Assembly: GCA_021767245.1 (NCBI GenBank)
Contig: JAASTO010000026.1
Span: 1 to 19,916, forward strand
DNA from: Balneolaceae bacterium
GTDB lineage: Bacteria; Bacteroidota; Rhodothermia; Balneolales; Balneolaceae
Direction of reading: 5' to 3'
Length of the DNA stretch: 19,916 nucleotides
The position numbers were made by a program, and so were the translations under genes. The stretch's first letter is position 1; the number at the start of each line of letters is the position of its first letter. Of this stretch, positions 7,779-14,630 are shown piece by piece. Below the pieces are notes generated by a model. It saw only the letters and a list, made by a program, of their open reading frames with translations. It had not been told where the DNA came from and ran no database searches.

Positions 7779-9339
7779 CTTCGTCCTCTTTGTTTGATCG
7801 TTCGGTTTCTTGTTGTTCTTCCTCTTCTTTGTTTGCAATAGCTATTAGTGTAGGCAATAAACCCATGAGCGTACCCAGATAGATCATGTTTCGATAGTAG
7901 GTGAGCTGCAGGTCGAAATAAGAAACCACCATTTGATTGATCACGGCAATGGTGATCATGGCACAAACAGCTTTAGCAAATGGATCCTTAAGCCGGTGCA
8001 GTGTGCTGGCGCCCTTGAAGGCGAATGCATTAAAGAAGATCCAAAACATGAGGAATCCTACAGATCCTGTTTTTACCAGGTACCAGAAAATCTCGTTGTG
8101 TGGAATGTAGTCCCGAAGTGGAAATGAGATGTTCGCCAGTTTTAATGGCATGTCGTATTTATTCCCGAAACCAATGCCTAAAACGGGACTTCTTTGTACG
8201 GTAACGGCCAGGTTGTAGTCCTCAAAATCCCGATACAGGTTTGAGTAATAGTCCTGCGTATTGGTTTCCTTATCTGGTTCAACAATACCGCTTTTGATGA
8301 GATTAACAGGTCCTGAAAAACTGGTGTTGGGATAATTCCAAAAAACACCAACGTAAACGACCAACAAGAATAAATAGGGAATACTTCGTTTGATCAGGAA
8401 CCGCTGCTCAAGCATTGGAAGCAGAACAAAAAATGCGGCTACAGAAATGATAAGGCCTGCGTAGGCGGCCCGGCGCAAACCAACATAAAATCCAAATGCC
8501 AGGGGAATACATAATATCAGCAACCACCATTTTTGTTTTCCTTTCACTCCAAATACAAAGAAACTAAGAGCGAGTATGAAGATAGTTGATGTAAAGACAG
8601 GATCTTCATGATTGGTAAGGGTTTCAAAACCGGCGGTTGAAAAGCCGAGAATCATGTATCGATGAATGGCTTGCAGTGCCTTTAAGGTAATGGCTGCTAT
8701 ACTGATCCATAGCAGGATATTGATCTGTTTTTTGGTCTGAATGATCTGTGGAACAAACAGGAAAAGAAAACAGAGATAAAACAGGGCTCTTACTTCCCAT
8801 AGCGCCACTAAAAATTCTCCGGTTCTGATACCACTTACAAATGCATAGCAGAATGTGATAAAAAACAGGAAAAAAGAACCCCAGACCGGAATTGGCTGAA
8901 ATTTATATTCTTTTTTGATTGGAAGGGTGAAGAACCACACCAGTGCCATCAGGATAAAATGAAGCTCAATGGGATTGAATACACCGGCAGAAGAATAAGG
9001 CAGGTAACGATTCTCTTTTAGATTTTTGAAGTAGTCGGTAGTGTAAGTAAAAGGTTCGAAACCGGGTATCCCAAACTGGTCAAAACACAGTACCAGAAAT
9101 ATGAGCACATAAAAACTATACTCAACCTTATATATGGTGACGAGGACAAGAGCAAAGATCAAAAAGGTGAAAAACGCAGCAGCTACGCTTCCTTCAGTGA
9201 GCATGAGCATGCCAAACACCAACAAGAATCCAAAGACAGGAATAAGCACAGCCGGGGCATTATTTCTGTTGAGTCCTAACGGCTCAAAGAAGAGTGACCT
9301 GCCGGGATTAAAGGTTAATATGTTTCGGATGGTATCCAT
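7771..9339 (-). CDS. O-antigen ligase/Wzy-type polymerase
   Basis: This 522-residue integral membrane protein has about 11 or 12 hydrophobic segments. A large periplasmic loop (about 335-412) follows the arginine motif LRRAAYAG (288-295), and the ligase/polymerase signature PHNEIFWYLVKTGSVGFL lies at 413-430. This arrangement is that of the Wzy_C/WaaL superfamily. In an operon with Wzx, Wzz and Wza-type proteins it most likely polymerises the flipped repeat units. A ligase that joins polymer to another acceptor is the main alternative, since the two roles share the fold. The C-terminus is a highly charged Glu-rich tail (about 500-522). The start is 3 bases after the stop of the small membrane protein gene, with no clear ribosome site, so reinitiation is likely. 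Confidence 0.88.
   Translation of the reverse strand: MDTIRNILTFNPGRSLFFEPLGLNRNNAPAVLIPVFGFLLVFGMLMLTEGSVAAAFFTFLIFALVLVTIYKVEYSFYVLIFLVLCFDQFGIPGFEPFTYTTDYFKNLKENRYLPYSSAGVFNPIELHFILMALVWFFTLPIKKEYKFQPIPVWGSFFLFFITFCYAFVSGIRTGEFLVALWEVRALFYLCFLFLFVPQIIQTKKQINILLWISIAAITLKALQAIHRYMILGFSTAGFETLTNHEDPVFTSTIFILALSFFVFGVKGKQKWWLLILCIPLAFGFYVGLRRAAYAGLIISVAAFFVLLPMLEQRFLIKRSIPYLFLLVVYVGVFWNYPNTSFSGPVNLIKSGIVEPDKETNTQDYYSNLYRDFEDYNLAVTVQRSPVLGIGFGNKYDMPLKLANISFPLRDYIPHNEIFWYLVKTGSVGFLMFWIFFNAFAFKGASTLHRLKDPFAKAVCAMITIAVINQMVVSYFDLQLTYYRNMIYLGTLMGLLPTLIAIANKEEEEQQETERSNKEDEDV
7781..7788 (-). promoter_or_regulatory. Ribosome binding site deciding the WecG-type gene start
   Basis: On the minus strand GAGGACGA lies 2 bases before the ATG at 7778, with the GAGG core at 5 to 8 bases from it. 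This is one of the few good Shine-Dalgarno matches in the window and supports the 256-residue form of the GT26 gene over the 276-residue alternative. Confidence 0.6.
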
Positions 9340-9342
9340 GAA

Positions 9343-9525
9343 TTAATAAAATCTGTCCGGTGTATCAGGCATTTCCATTGTAAACATGCCGAAAACGACC
9401 CATAGGGTGATCATCAGCGAAAAGAAAAACACCCAGAAAATGGTTTGAACCGAGCGTTTTCTGAAAAACCGTGCACTGAAAAGCACACAAAAATGAAAAG
9501 CTATGATTCCCAGAAGGATGGTCAT
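9343..9525 (-). CDS. Small two-helix membrane protein, unknown function
   Basis: This is a 60-residue protein. A hydrophobic helix (about 2-17) is followed by the basic turn RFFRKR (19-24), a second helix (about 27-50) and the polar tail MEMPDTPDRFY. The positive-inside rule places the turn in the cytoplasm and both ends outside. The evidence that it is real is positional: its ATG overlaps the stop of the kinase gene as ATGA, and its stop is 3 bases before the polymerase start, so it sits exactly in the operon rhythm. I do not recognise a family. A helper of the Wzz/kinase/polymerase assembly is a reasonable guess from its position. Confidence 0.7.
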   Translation of the reverse strand: MTILLGIIAFHFCVLFSARFFRKRSVQTIFWVFFFSLMITLWVVFGMFTMEMPDTPDRFY

Positions 9526-10244
9526 GACTGGGGCTCCATGCGGTTAAAGACAAATCCGGTGATCTGATCTTCATTGATATGGCGGAAGATCTCTTTCATA
9601 TCAGATTGCTTCGTAGTTTTTGAATCAACTACTGTGATGAGGCCATCCACTTCGTTGGCGAATAGAACAGGAAACTCAGTGATGGGCAGTATGGGAGACA
9701 TATCCACCACAATGAAATCAAACTGTTCTTCAAGGGTGCAAATGAGATCACGGATAGCAAGGATATCACTCAACCCAAGTGAATAGTCGTTCACATCACC
9801 AATGGGTAACAGGTAAAGCTGGTCGTGCATCGATTGCGTCAGCTGTATCTCACGGTTTTTTAAGGTGTGTGTTAGGCCCGGATTTGGGTCAATGTCAAAG
9901 ATCTTATGTATAGATGGATTCTTGATATTCAGATCTACCAACACAGTCTTCTTTTTGTAACCCACAGCAAATGATGTAGCGAGATTAGCCGCAATATGTG
10001 TTTTACCTTCTCCACTGCGGGCACTCGTAATACCCAGCGATAAATTCATCTTCTTATACTCTTGAGGAAGCTTGGAGTAGTTAAAACTGTTGTAGTACTT
10101 CTGATGAACTACCTTTGGATCAATGAAATTTGACCGTGTCTCTGATACCACGATCGGCATCAGGCTTTGATCCGGCTTCCAGATCGATTTGTTTTGTTTA
10201 GCGGGCAGCTGTTCTACCCTTAATTCTTCTTTGGTCTCATCCAT
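9522..10244 (-). CDS. CpsD/CapB-like P-loop kinase (BY-kinase type) without tyrosine tail
   Basis: This 240-residue cytoplasmic P-loop protein is related to bacterial tyrosine kinases that partner Wzz/Wzc-type chain-length proteins. Walker A is SARSGEGKT (74-82), Walker A' is VLVDLNIKNP (101-110) and Walker B is FIVVDMSP (178-185). Two points are odd. Walker A' reads DLNIK where the family has DxDxR. The C-terminus ends FNRMEPQS, with none of the clustered tyrosines that are normally autophosphorylated. Four tyrosines (50, 51, 56, 63) instead cluster just before the P-loop. It lies 2 bases after the Wzz-type gene, so kinase and membrane partner are separate proteins, as in CpsC/CpsD or CapA/CapB. 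It may regulate assembly by ATP binding alone. Confidence 0.85.
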   Translation of the reverse strand: MDETKEELRVEQLPAKQNKSIWKPDQSLMPIVVSETRSNFIDPKVVHQKYYNSFNYSKLPQEYKKMNLSLGITSARSGEGKTHIAANLATSFAVGYKKKTVLVDLNIKNPSIHKIFDIDPNPGLTHTLKNREIQLTQSMHDQLYLLPIGDVNDYSLGLSDILAIRDLICTLEEQFDFIVVDMSPILPITEFPVLFANEVDGLITVVDSKTTKQSDMKEIFRHINEDQITGFVFNRMEPQS

Positions 10245-10246
10245 AA

Positions 10247-11638
10247 TTAGTATGATTTACCGTCTGATATAAATGCGATTATCGGTTTGTTATAAGTCAT
10301 TACGTCTACTTCACTTCTGATGGTGTTATCCAGTACTTCGGCTACCACAACTGTAAATGCTGCTACAAATAAGCCGACAAACAGGCTGCCAATAATGATG
10401 AGTAACCTGTTTGGTGAAGATGGTTTTTCAGGAAAGAATGGAGGGTCGATGACCACAAACTGATCGGCGGCCTTGCGACCAAGGTCTCTGGTGGTCTTGG
10501 CCTGTTCAAGTTTCACTTTCATCTCGTCATACAGTTTTCTGTAAATACCGTAGTCACTTTCAGTACCCTCATCCATTCTCTGAGCTACTACTGTTTCCTC
10601 TATATTGGCTAGGATCAATTCTCTCTGATCAGTAAGGTCCTGTATCTTGAGTTTTTTCAGATCAATCTCTGTCTGAACCGCAGGAGGCATTCTGGAGCTC
10701 AGGTCTTTGATCTGATTGAGTAATCGTTTGATACTTGGGTGTTCTGCCGTGAACGATTGTTTTTGGGTATCGTATTCCCTTAACACAGATCGTAATTCGC
10801 CTGAGTACGGAAAATTCATGAGGGTTAAGGAATAGAGATCCTCGATCTGAGCAGGTGAGATTCTGGAGATGTTTATATTATTCAGACTATTCTGGATCCG
10901 CTCCATATTGTTGATATCTTCTTCCAGGCCTGCAATCTCCCTGTCAAGATTCTGCATCTGAATACGCAGGGATGTGTTATCATTAGGAGTGTTTTGAAGT
11001 CGCTGTCTGGATATATCAAGAATATTGGATCGCCTGACTTCAACTTCTTTTTCAAGTTCTTCCAGCTTGTCTTCAAAGAAAACAACGGTCTGCTCGTTAC
11101 GCTGATTCTCTAAACTCAGACGTGTTTTTATAAAATGGTTTGCAATGATATCAACACCTTTCTGTGCGCGGTAGGGATCCGAGTCGTAATAGATAATTTC
11201 GAATGAGTCGGACCCACTGAAATTAGTATTGATGTTTTTCTTCACTTTCTCGATCAGCTTTTGGCGTTCTACATTATTCTTGATGTCCCGGTCGAGATTC
11301 AATGAGTCTATAAGTATCTCAACTGTGGTTCGGCTGAATACGATCTTGTTAAATGATTTCAGCCGATCTTCTGAAGCCATATTGACCGCCATTTCATATA
11401 GGATAAGCGGATTAAGGGTTTCCTCTTTTTGTACAAGAATAGATGTAGAAGAGTGATACTTGGCCGGTATCAGATAGGCTGCGGTTCCTCCAAGCAGACA
11501 CATAATAATAGGTATAAGGATCAGCAACCATTTCCTTCTCCTGAGTATGTCTTTTAAGGTGTCTATGACGGTATCAATTTGCCCCATTTGTCCAGTTTCG
11601 TCGAGTTTAAAAGTTGACCTGTTTTGGTTTGGAATCAT
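10247..11638 (-). CDS. Wzz/GumC-type polysaccharide chain-length/co-polymerase protein
   Basis: Up to 463 residues long, this protein has the polysaccharide co-polymerase layout. A first membrane helix (about 37-59) follows DTLKDILRRRKW, then a long periplasmic domain rich in predicted coiled coil (about 175-390), then the proline-rich FFPEKPSSPNR and a second helix (about 411-435) with a short cytoplasmic end for contact with the kinase. It should control chain length and link polymerisation to export through the Wza-type lipoprotein encoded at 11986. The ATG at 11638 has no ribosome site. A second in-frame ATG at 11587 gives MGQIDTVIDTLKDILRRRKW, also a normal N-terminus, and would fit better if the sigma-54-like element at 11642-11658 is the promoter. 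It is the first gene of the left operon. Confidence 0.9.
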   Translation of the reverse strand: MIPNQNRSTFKLDETGQMGQIDTVIDTLKDILRRRKWLLILIPIIMCLLGGTAAYLIPAKYHSSTSILVQKEETLNPLILYEMAVNMASEDRLKSFNKIVFSRTTVEILIDSLNLDRDIKNNVERQKLIEKVKKNINTNFSGSDSFEIIYYDSDPYRAQKGVDIIANHFIKTRLSLENQRNEQTVVFFEDKLEELEKEVEVRRSNILDISRQRLQNTPNDNTSLRIQMQNLDREIAGLEEDINNMERIQNSLNNINISRISPAQIEDLYSLTLMNFPYSGELRSVLREYDTQKQSFTAEHPSIKRLLNQIKDLSSRMPPAVQTEIDLKKLKIQDLTDQRELILANIEETVVAQRMDEGTESDYGIYRKLYDEMKVKLEQAKTTRDLGRKAADQFVVIDPPFFPEKPSSPNRLLIIIGSLFVGLFVAAFTVVVAEVLDNTIRSEVDVMTYNKPIIAFISDGKSY

Positions 11639-11641
11639 TAA

Positions 11642-11658
11642 TTACAATTGCCGTGCCG
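11642..11658 (-). promoter_or_regulatory. Candidate sigma-54 promoter for the left operon
   Basis: Read on the minus strand the site is CGGCACGGCAATTGTAA. It fits the sigma-54 pattern (T)GGCACG-N4-TTGCW except for C at the first base and T for C at the -12 position; the GG pair and the second element have the correct 10-base separation. The predicted start of transcription is near 11632, just inside the longest reading of the Wzz-type gene, which would require translation from the ATG at 11587. The imperfect -12 element keeps confidence low. Confidence 0.3.
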
Positions 11659-11679
11659 TTTTAATGAACTCTTAGATTG

Positions 11680-11693
11680 TTAAGAATTCTTAA
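11680..11693. repeat. 14-base perfect palindrome upstream of the left operon
   Basis: TTAAGAATTCTTAA is a perfect 14-base palindrome 42 bases upstream of the first ATG of the left operon. It could be an operator, but the sequence is AT-rich and such palindromes arise by chance. I can assign no binding protein. Confidence 0.3.
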
Positions 11694-11799
11694 TATTTGT
11701 AATGACTATAAATGGCTTTTAGATGGGTTTAAAAGAATATTTTGCATGTGGTTTGGCAAAATGAATAAAGGGTAAGCAAGCATTGAAAGCGGTAGGTAA

Positions 11800-11840
11800 G
11801 TAAAATTTACACACGATAAAACTGAGTGTGTAAATGTTAC
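11800..11840. repeat. Inverted repeat, candidate activator-binding site
   Basis: The arms GTAAAATTTACACAC (11800-11814) and GTGTGTAAATGTTAC (11826-11840) pair at 14 of 15 positions around an 11-base spacer; the inner 10 bases are perfect. The centre lies about 119 bases before the right-facing -24 element and about 164 bases before the left-facing one, the usual distance for the enhancer site of an NtrC-type activator. Eight T follow seven bases later, but the stem is AT-rich and no gene runs into it, so a terminator is less likely. Confidence 0.5.
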
Positions 11841-11937
11841 CCACCTGTTTTTTTTCTGCACATGAGGGAGAAATTTATTCAGCTTTAAACCGCTTTTGAG
11901 GGTGTTTTATAAATTTATTTATGAAGGAAGTGAGTTG

Positions 11938-11953
11938 TGGCACATTTATTGAA
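11938..11953 (+). promoter_or_regulatory. Candidate sigma-54 promoter for the export/GH18 operon
   Basis: The site TGGCACATTTATTGAA has a perfect -24 TGGCAC, the correct 10-base separation after GG and a -12 TTGAA in place of TTGCA/T. Predicted transcription start is near 11964, about 22 bases before the start codon of the Wza-type gene. The -12 mismatch is at a strongly conserved base, so this needs experimental mapping. An NtrC-type activator gene at the far end of the operon (18975) supports the idea. Confidence 0.4.
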
Positions 11954-11960
11954 ATAGGTA

Positions 11961-11988
11961 CATCAAAACTTTAAAAAACGTTTTGATG
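11961..11988 (+). promoter_or_regulatory. Inverted repeat covering the start codon of the export gene
   Basis: CATCAAAAC (11961-11969) and GTTTTGATG (11980-11988) are perfect 9-base inverted arms separated by 10 bases. The last three bases of the right arm are the ATG of the Wza-type gene. As DNA it is a possible repressor site over the transcription start; as RNA from an upstream promoter it would hide the start codon in a stem. Confidence 0.45.
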
Positions 11989-12705
11989 AATAGAAAAATT
12001 AGACCACAGGCACTTTTACTAACATTATCAGCTACTATAGTAATTGGTTTGACCCTTACAGGGTGCGGATCTTCCAGGAATATTTCTGAAGAAAATATTA
12101 CCAGCGAAGCCGCGATGTCTATTGACGGGCAGTCTGCTTACTCACCGAATGAGATCAGCTATGGGGATGAGATCGAGATATTGGTTTGGCAAAATGAGGA
12201 TTTCAATACCCGAACCACAGTAACAAGTAATGGTACTATCGCTATGCCTTTGATCGGGGAGGTTGTAGTGGCCGGCAAAACCAAAGAGGAACTTGATCGC
12301 GAGTTGACAGAAAGATTATCAAAATACATAGCTGGCGAAATAAGGCTCACTATTACGTTGGTATCAAAACGAGACAATATCATTTCAGTTTTTGGGGCGG
12401 TTTCAAGAGCACAGAATTTTCCGGTAGTCAGTGAGATCTCGTTATTTGAACTGTTGACTATGGCCGGTGGGCCAACCACGGATGCCGATCTAAGATATGT
12501 CAAAGTTTACAGGCGGGATTCAAGTCCACGCTACTCTACCATAGATTTAAACGAGTATCTGGAGCAGGGGTTACTTAATCACGAGATTAAAATTGGACCG
12601 GGTGATATCGTATATATACCGAGGGAGGAGAATTTTGTAAGAGAATTTTCCGGATTCCTGAGAGACGCTGTACTTGTGTTCGGACTTTTTAGAGCGGTGA
12701 ATTAG
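11986..12705 (+). CDS. Wza-type polysaccharide export lipoprotein
   Basis: The protein has 239 residues from the ATG at 11986; an in-frame TTG at 11983 directly before it is unlikely to be used. A lipoprotein signal ends in LTGC with the lipid-bearing Cys at 27. The polysaccharide-export domain follows (about 55-127: GDEIEILVWQNEDF, TVTSNGTIAMPLIGEVVVAG), then an SLBB domain (about 131-180: ISVFGAVSRAQNFPV, LLTMAGGPT) and the closing GPGDIVYIPREE. The C-terminal FSGFLRDAVLVFGLFRAVN (221-239) resembles the amphipathic helix with which Wza forms its outer-membrane pore. It should export the polymer across the periplasm and outer membrane in partnership with the Wzz-type protein encoded on the other side of the control region. 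Its length is short, with one clear SLBB domain, as usual outside enterobacteria. Confidence 0.92.
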   Translation: MNRKIRPQALLLTLSATIVIGLTLTGCGSSRNISEENITSEAAMSIDGQSAYSPNEISYGDEIEILVWQNEDFNTRTTVTSNGTIAMPLIGEVVVAGKTKEELDRELTERLSKYIAGEIRLTITLVSKRDNIISVFGAVSRAQNFPVVSEISLFELLTMAGGPTTDADLRYVKVYRRDSSPRYSTIDLNEYLEQGLLNHEIKIGPGDIVYIPREENFVREFSGFLRDAVLVFGLFRAVN

Positions 12706-12706
12706 T

Positions 12707-13690
12707 ATGAAAAAAGGTTCTACCATGAAAAGCTCCACCTTCTACATTATCACTTTTATGTTATGTTACGCGACTGTATCGGGGCTGAGTCCGGTTCAGG
12801 CTCAGTTTTCTTATGGCAAGTTAGTTGGAACTTTAGATACAGGCCCTCGCGACCTGGCTCTGGCACATGCCACATCCTCTGATATCTCGGTCCTGTCAGA
12901 GACATTTGCAAATCCGGCCTCTTTATCTTTCAGAAACAAGACCTCCATCTATCAACAGTCTTATCATTCGTGGACCACGAATATTTATGCTTTAGGGATA
13001 GGTGTGAAAAATTTCAAAGTAAAAAAGAGTTCCTTTGGGGTTGGATTACAGTATCTGTCATCAGGTTATAATGAAATCAATCCTTTGGGAGAGATCGATG
13101 TTTTACAGCCTGAGTTAAACAGGTTACAGTTAAATCTTTCCTATTCATACTTATTAGCTCCGGTGTTCAGTATAGGGGTTTCGGGGTACGCTTATACTGC
13201 CTGGAATGATTTTGTTGCACGCGAACACGTAAATGGAAGTGTGGGTGTAATTTATACCCCATCTAATAACCTTAGTTATTCATTACAGTTTAATAATCTG
13301 GGGTATGGGTTGGGGTACAATCACTTTGGAAATGGAAATACGCGGTTAACCGATAAAAACATTGAACAGAGTTTTGAGTACGGAGCCAGTTTATACTTTC
13401 CTGAAAGAGGTAAAAGAAAGAAACTCGGTTTGTATGCATCAACAGAAACCAAGATCAATGTACAGGAGATCTACTACCGCTTTGCCGGGGAATTCGTCCT
13501 GACTGATAATTTGCTTTTAAGATTGGGGTACCTAAATGGTGCAGAAGATTACTTGTTAGGAGAAAGTGAATCTGGGCTAACATTTGGGTTAGGGTTAAAC
13601 ATTTCGGGATTAGAGTTCAACTATGGGGTTGCACCCGGAAATAATTTCTATAACAGAGTTCATCAATTTGGCTTTAGTCTAACATTATAG
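12707..13690 (+). CDS. Outer-membrane beta-barrel protein, PorV/FadL-like
   Basis: This 327-residue protein has a Sec signal peptide ending near SGLSPVQAQ (about residue 33). GPRDLALAHATSSDISVLSE then FANPASLSF matches the N-terminal plug-like signature of the PorV/PorQ/OmpP1 group (usually sRAlalGgA and NPAgL). The rest alternates polar and aromatic/hydrophobic residues in strand-length segments and ends in an outer-membrane type C-terminus, HQFGFSLTL. Its function is unknown; its place directly after the export lipoprotein suggests an outer-membrane partner or surface anchor for the polymer. The ATG at 12707 has GGTGA 6 bases upstream and follows the previous stop by one base. A second ATG at 12725, with AAAGG 7 bases upstream, would also give a good signal peptide. 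Confidence 0.75.
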   Translation: MKKGSTMKSSTFYIITFMLCYATVSGLSPVQAQFSYGKLVGTLDTGPRDLALAHATSSDISVLSETFANPASLSFRNKTSIYQQSYHSWTTNIYALGIGVKNFKVKKSSFGVGLQYLSSGYNEINPLGEIDVLQPELNRLQLNLSYSYLLAPVFSIGVSGYAYTAWNDFVAREHVNGSVGVIYTPSNNLSYSLQFNNLGYGLGYNHFGNGNTRLTDKNIEQSFEYGASLYFPERGKRKKLGLYASTETKINVQEIYYRFAGEFVLTDNLLLRLGYLNGAEDYLLGESESGLTFGLGLNISGLEFNYGVAPGNNFYNRVHQFGFSLTL

Positions 13691-13698
13691 GTGAAATT

Positions 13699-14622
13699 AT
13701 GAGCATTTTAATAAACCTGAACCAATCGGAAATACCTCTCAACGAAATAGAGGTTACTCTGGAGCACCTTGAGAGCAGGCTGATGATAGATATACTGCAA
13801 AAAATCATTACTCTGTCAAAAACGAATTCCAATGTGGTAATCAGTGGAGAAGCTGGTACCGGAAAGGAGTGGATTGCTAAGCTGATATGCCAGTTGGATA
13901 GCCAAAACTACAATTATCTGGCCCATCTTTCCTTTGATCACCTGAAGATAGAAGATCTTCAGGAAAACGTTTTTCAGGAAATAGCATTGGAATTAAACAA
14001 GGATGCCGAACTTAACAAAATTGCACTGATCATAGACAATTTCTCGGACCTGGAGCCTATTGGGCAGCTTAACCTGATTTCGAAATTAATAAAATTCAGG
14101 GATCAGAGTGATATAGAGTCAGTCCGTTTTATATTTATCGTTCAAAAGGAATGGTTGAAGAGTGCCTCCAATAATCTTGTCTGGCCATATATTTGTGAGC
14201 TTTTGAACCCCGTTTCTATTCTTATTCCACCTTTGAGAGAGCATCGGGAGGATATCATCCCTTTAGTCGGATTATTTATTGCACAGCACCAGAAGTCATT
14301 TGATTTCAACGAAACAGATGAAGCTATTCAAATTTCCGATCAGGCATTATATAAGTGCATAAATTATGATTGGCCGGGAAACCTGAGGCAGCTTAAAAAT
14401 GCCATTACACATGCTTGTTATAGTAAAAAAGGAGAGATAATTCAGCCGGAAGACCTCCCTATTTCAATTGATGTTTCACATTTATATACCGACCAGAATG
14501 TAGGTTTTAGAAATCTGAGTTTTCAGAATGCTGAAAGGCAACTCATCAAAAGAAAATCATACAAAAAGAGAAATATTGTGGTCGATAACATACACAAAAT
14601 CATAGGGTATTTGACTAACTAA
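13699..14622 (+). CDS. Degenerate NtrC-like AAA+ protein lacking the sigma-54 contact loop
   Basis: This 307-residue protein is clearly built on the AAA+ domain of sigma-54 activators. Walker A is GEAGTGKE (50-57), the arginine-finger segment is IPPLREHREDIIPL (176-189) and sensor 2 is WPGNLRQLKNAI (225-236). Key parts are missing. The GAFTGA loop is absent, and the distance from Walker A Lys to Walker B Asp is 57 residues against 69 in the intact activator encoded at 18975. Walker B reads ALIIDN, so the catalytic Glu is Asn. The C-terminal segment ERQLIKRKSYKKRN looks like the remains of the Fis-type helix-turn-helix. It probably binds but does not hydrolyse ATP and cannot open a sigma-54 promoter. 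An AGGTGA site 4 bases before the ATG is the best ribosome site of the right operon. Confidence 0.82.
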   Translation: MSILINLNQSEIPLNEIEVTLEHLESRLMIDILQKIITLSKTNSNVVISGEAGTGKEWIAKLICQLDSQNYNYLAHLSFDHLKIEDLQENVFQEIALELNKDAELNKIALIIDNFSDLEPIGQLNLISKLIKFRDQSDIESVRFIFIVQKEWLKSASNNLVWPYICELLNPVSILIPPLREHREDIIPLVGLFIAQHQKSFDFNETDEAIQISDQALYKCINYDWPGNLRQLKNAITHACYSKKGEIIQPEDLPISIDVSHLYTDQNVGFRNLSFQNAERQLIKRKSYKKRNIVVDNIHKIIGYLTN

Positions 14623-14630
14623 AGATCATC

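Larger units (their letters stand above)
11639..11985. promoter_or_regulatory. Divergent control region between the two EPS operons
   Basis: This is the only gene-free stretch above 300 bases in the window. I see no ORF worth calling and no recognisable RNA gene. It is AT-rich and holds, from left to right: a sigma-54-like element facing left (11642-11658), a 14-base palindrome (11680-11693), an imperfect 15-base inverted repeat (11800-11840), a run of eight T (11848-11855), AAATTTATT repeated 40 bases apart (11871 and 11911), a sigma-54-like element facing right (11938-11953) and a dyad over the right-hand start codon (11961-11988). Both operons must start here or very close by. Confidence 0.7.

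Noticed and set aside
7779..7838. 20-residue N-terminal extension of the WecG-type protein
   Set aside because: It would overlap the polymerase gene by 68 bases and translates to a Lys/Asn-rich stretch unlike the family; the ATG at 7778 has a good ribosome site.
11826..11855. Stem followed by eight T as an intrinsic terminator
   Set aside because: The stem is AT-rich, the T-run begins seven bases after it, and no plus-strand gene runs into it, so a regulator site is more plausible.
11786..11896. AAAGCGGT and ACCGCTTT, an 8-base inverted pair about 95 bases apart
   Set aside because: It is short, widely spaced and not concentric with the 15-base dyad; it could be chance.
12159..12503. Minus-strand ORF of 114 codons within the export gene
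   Set aside because: It is antisense to the conserved polysaccharide-export and SLBB domains; no independent signal.
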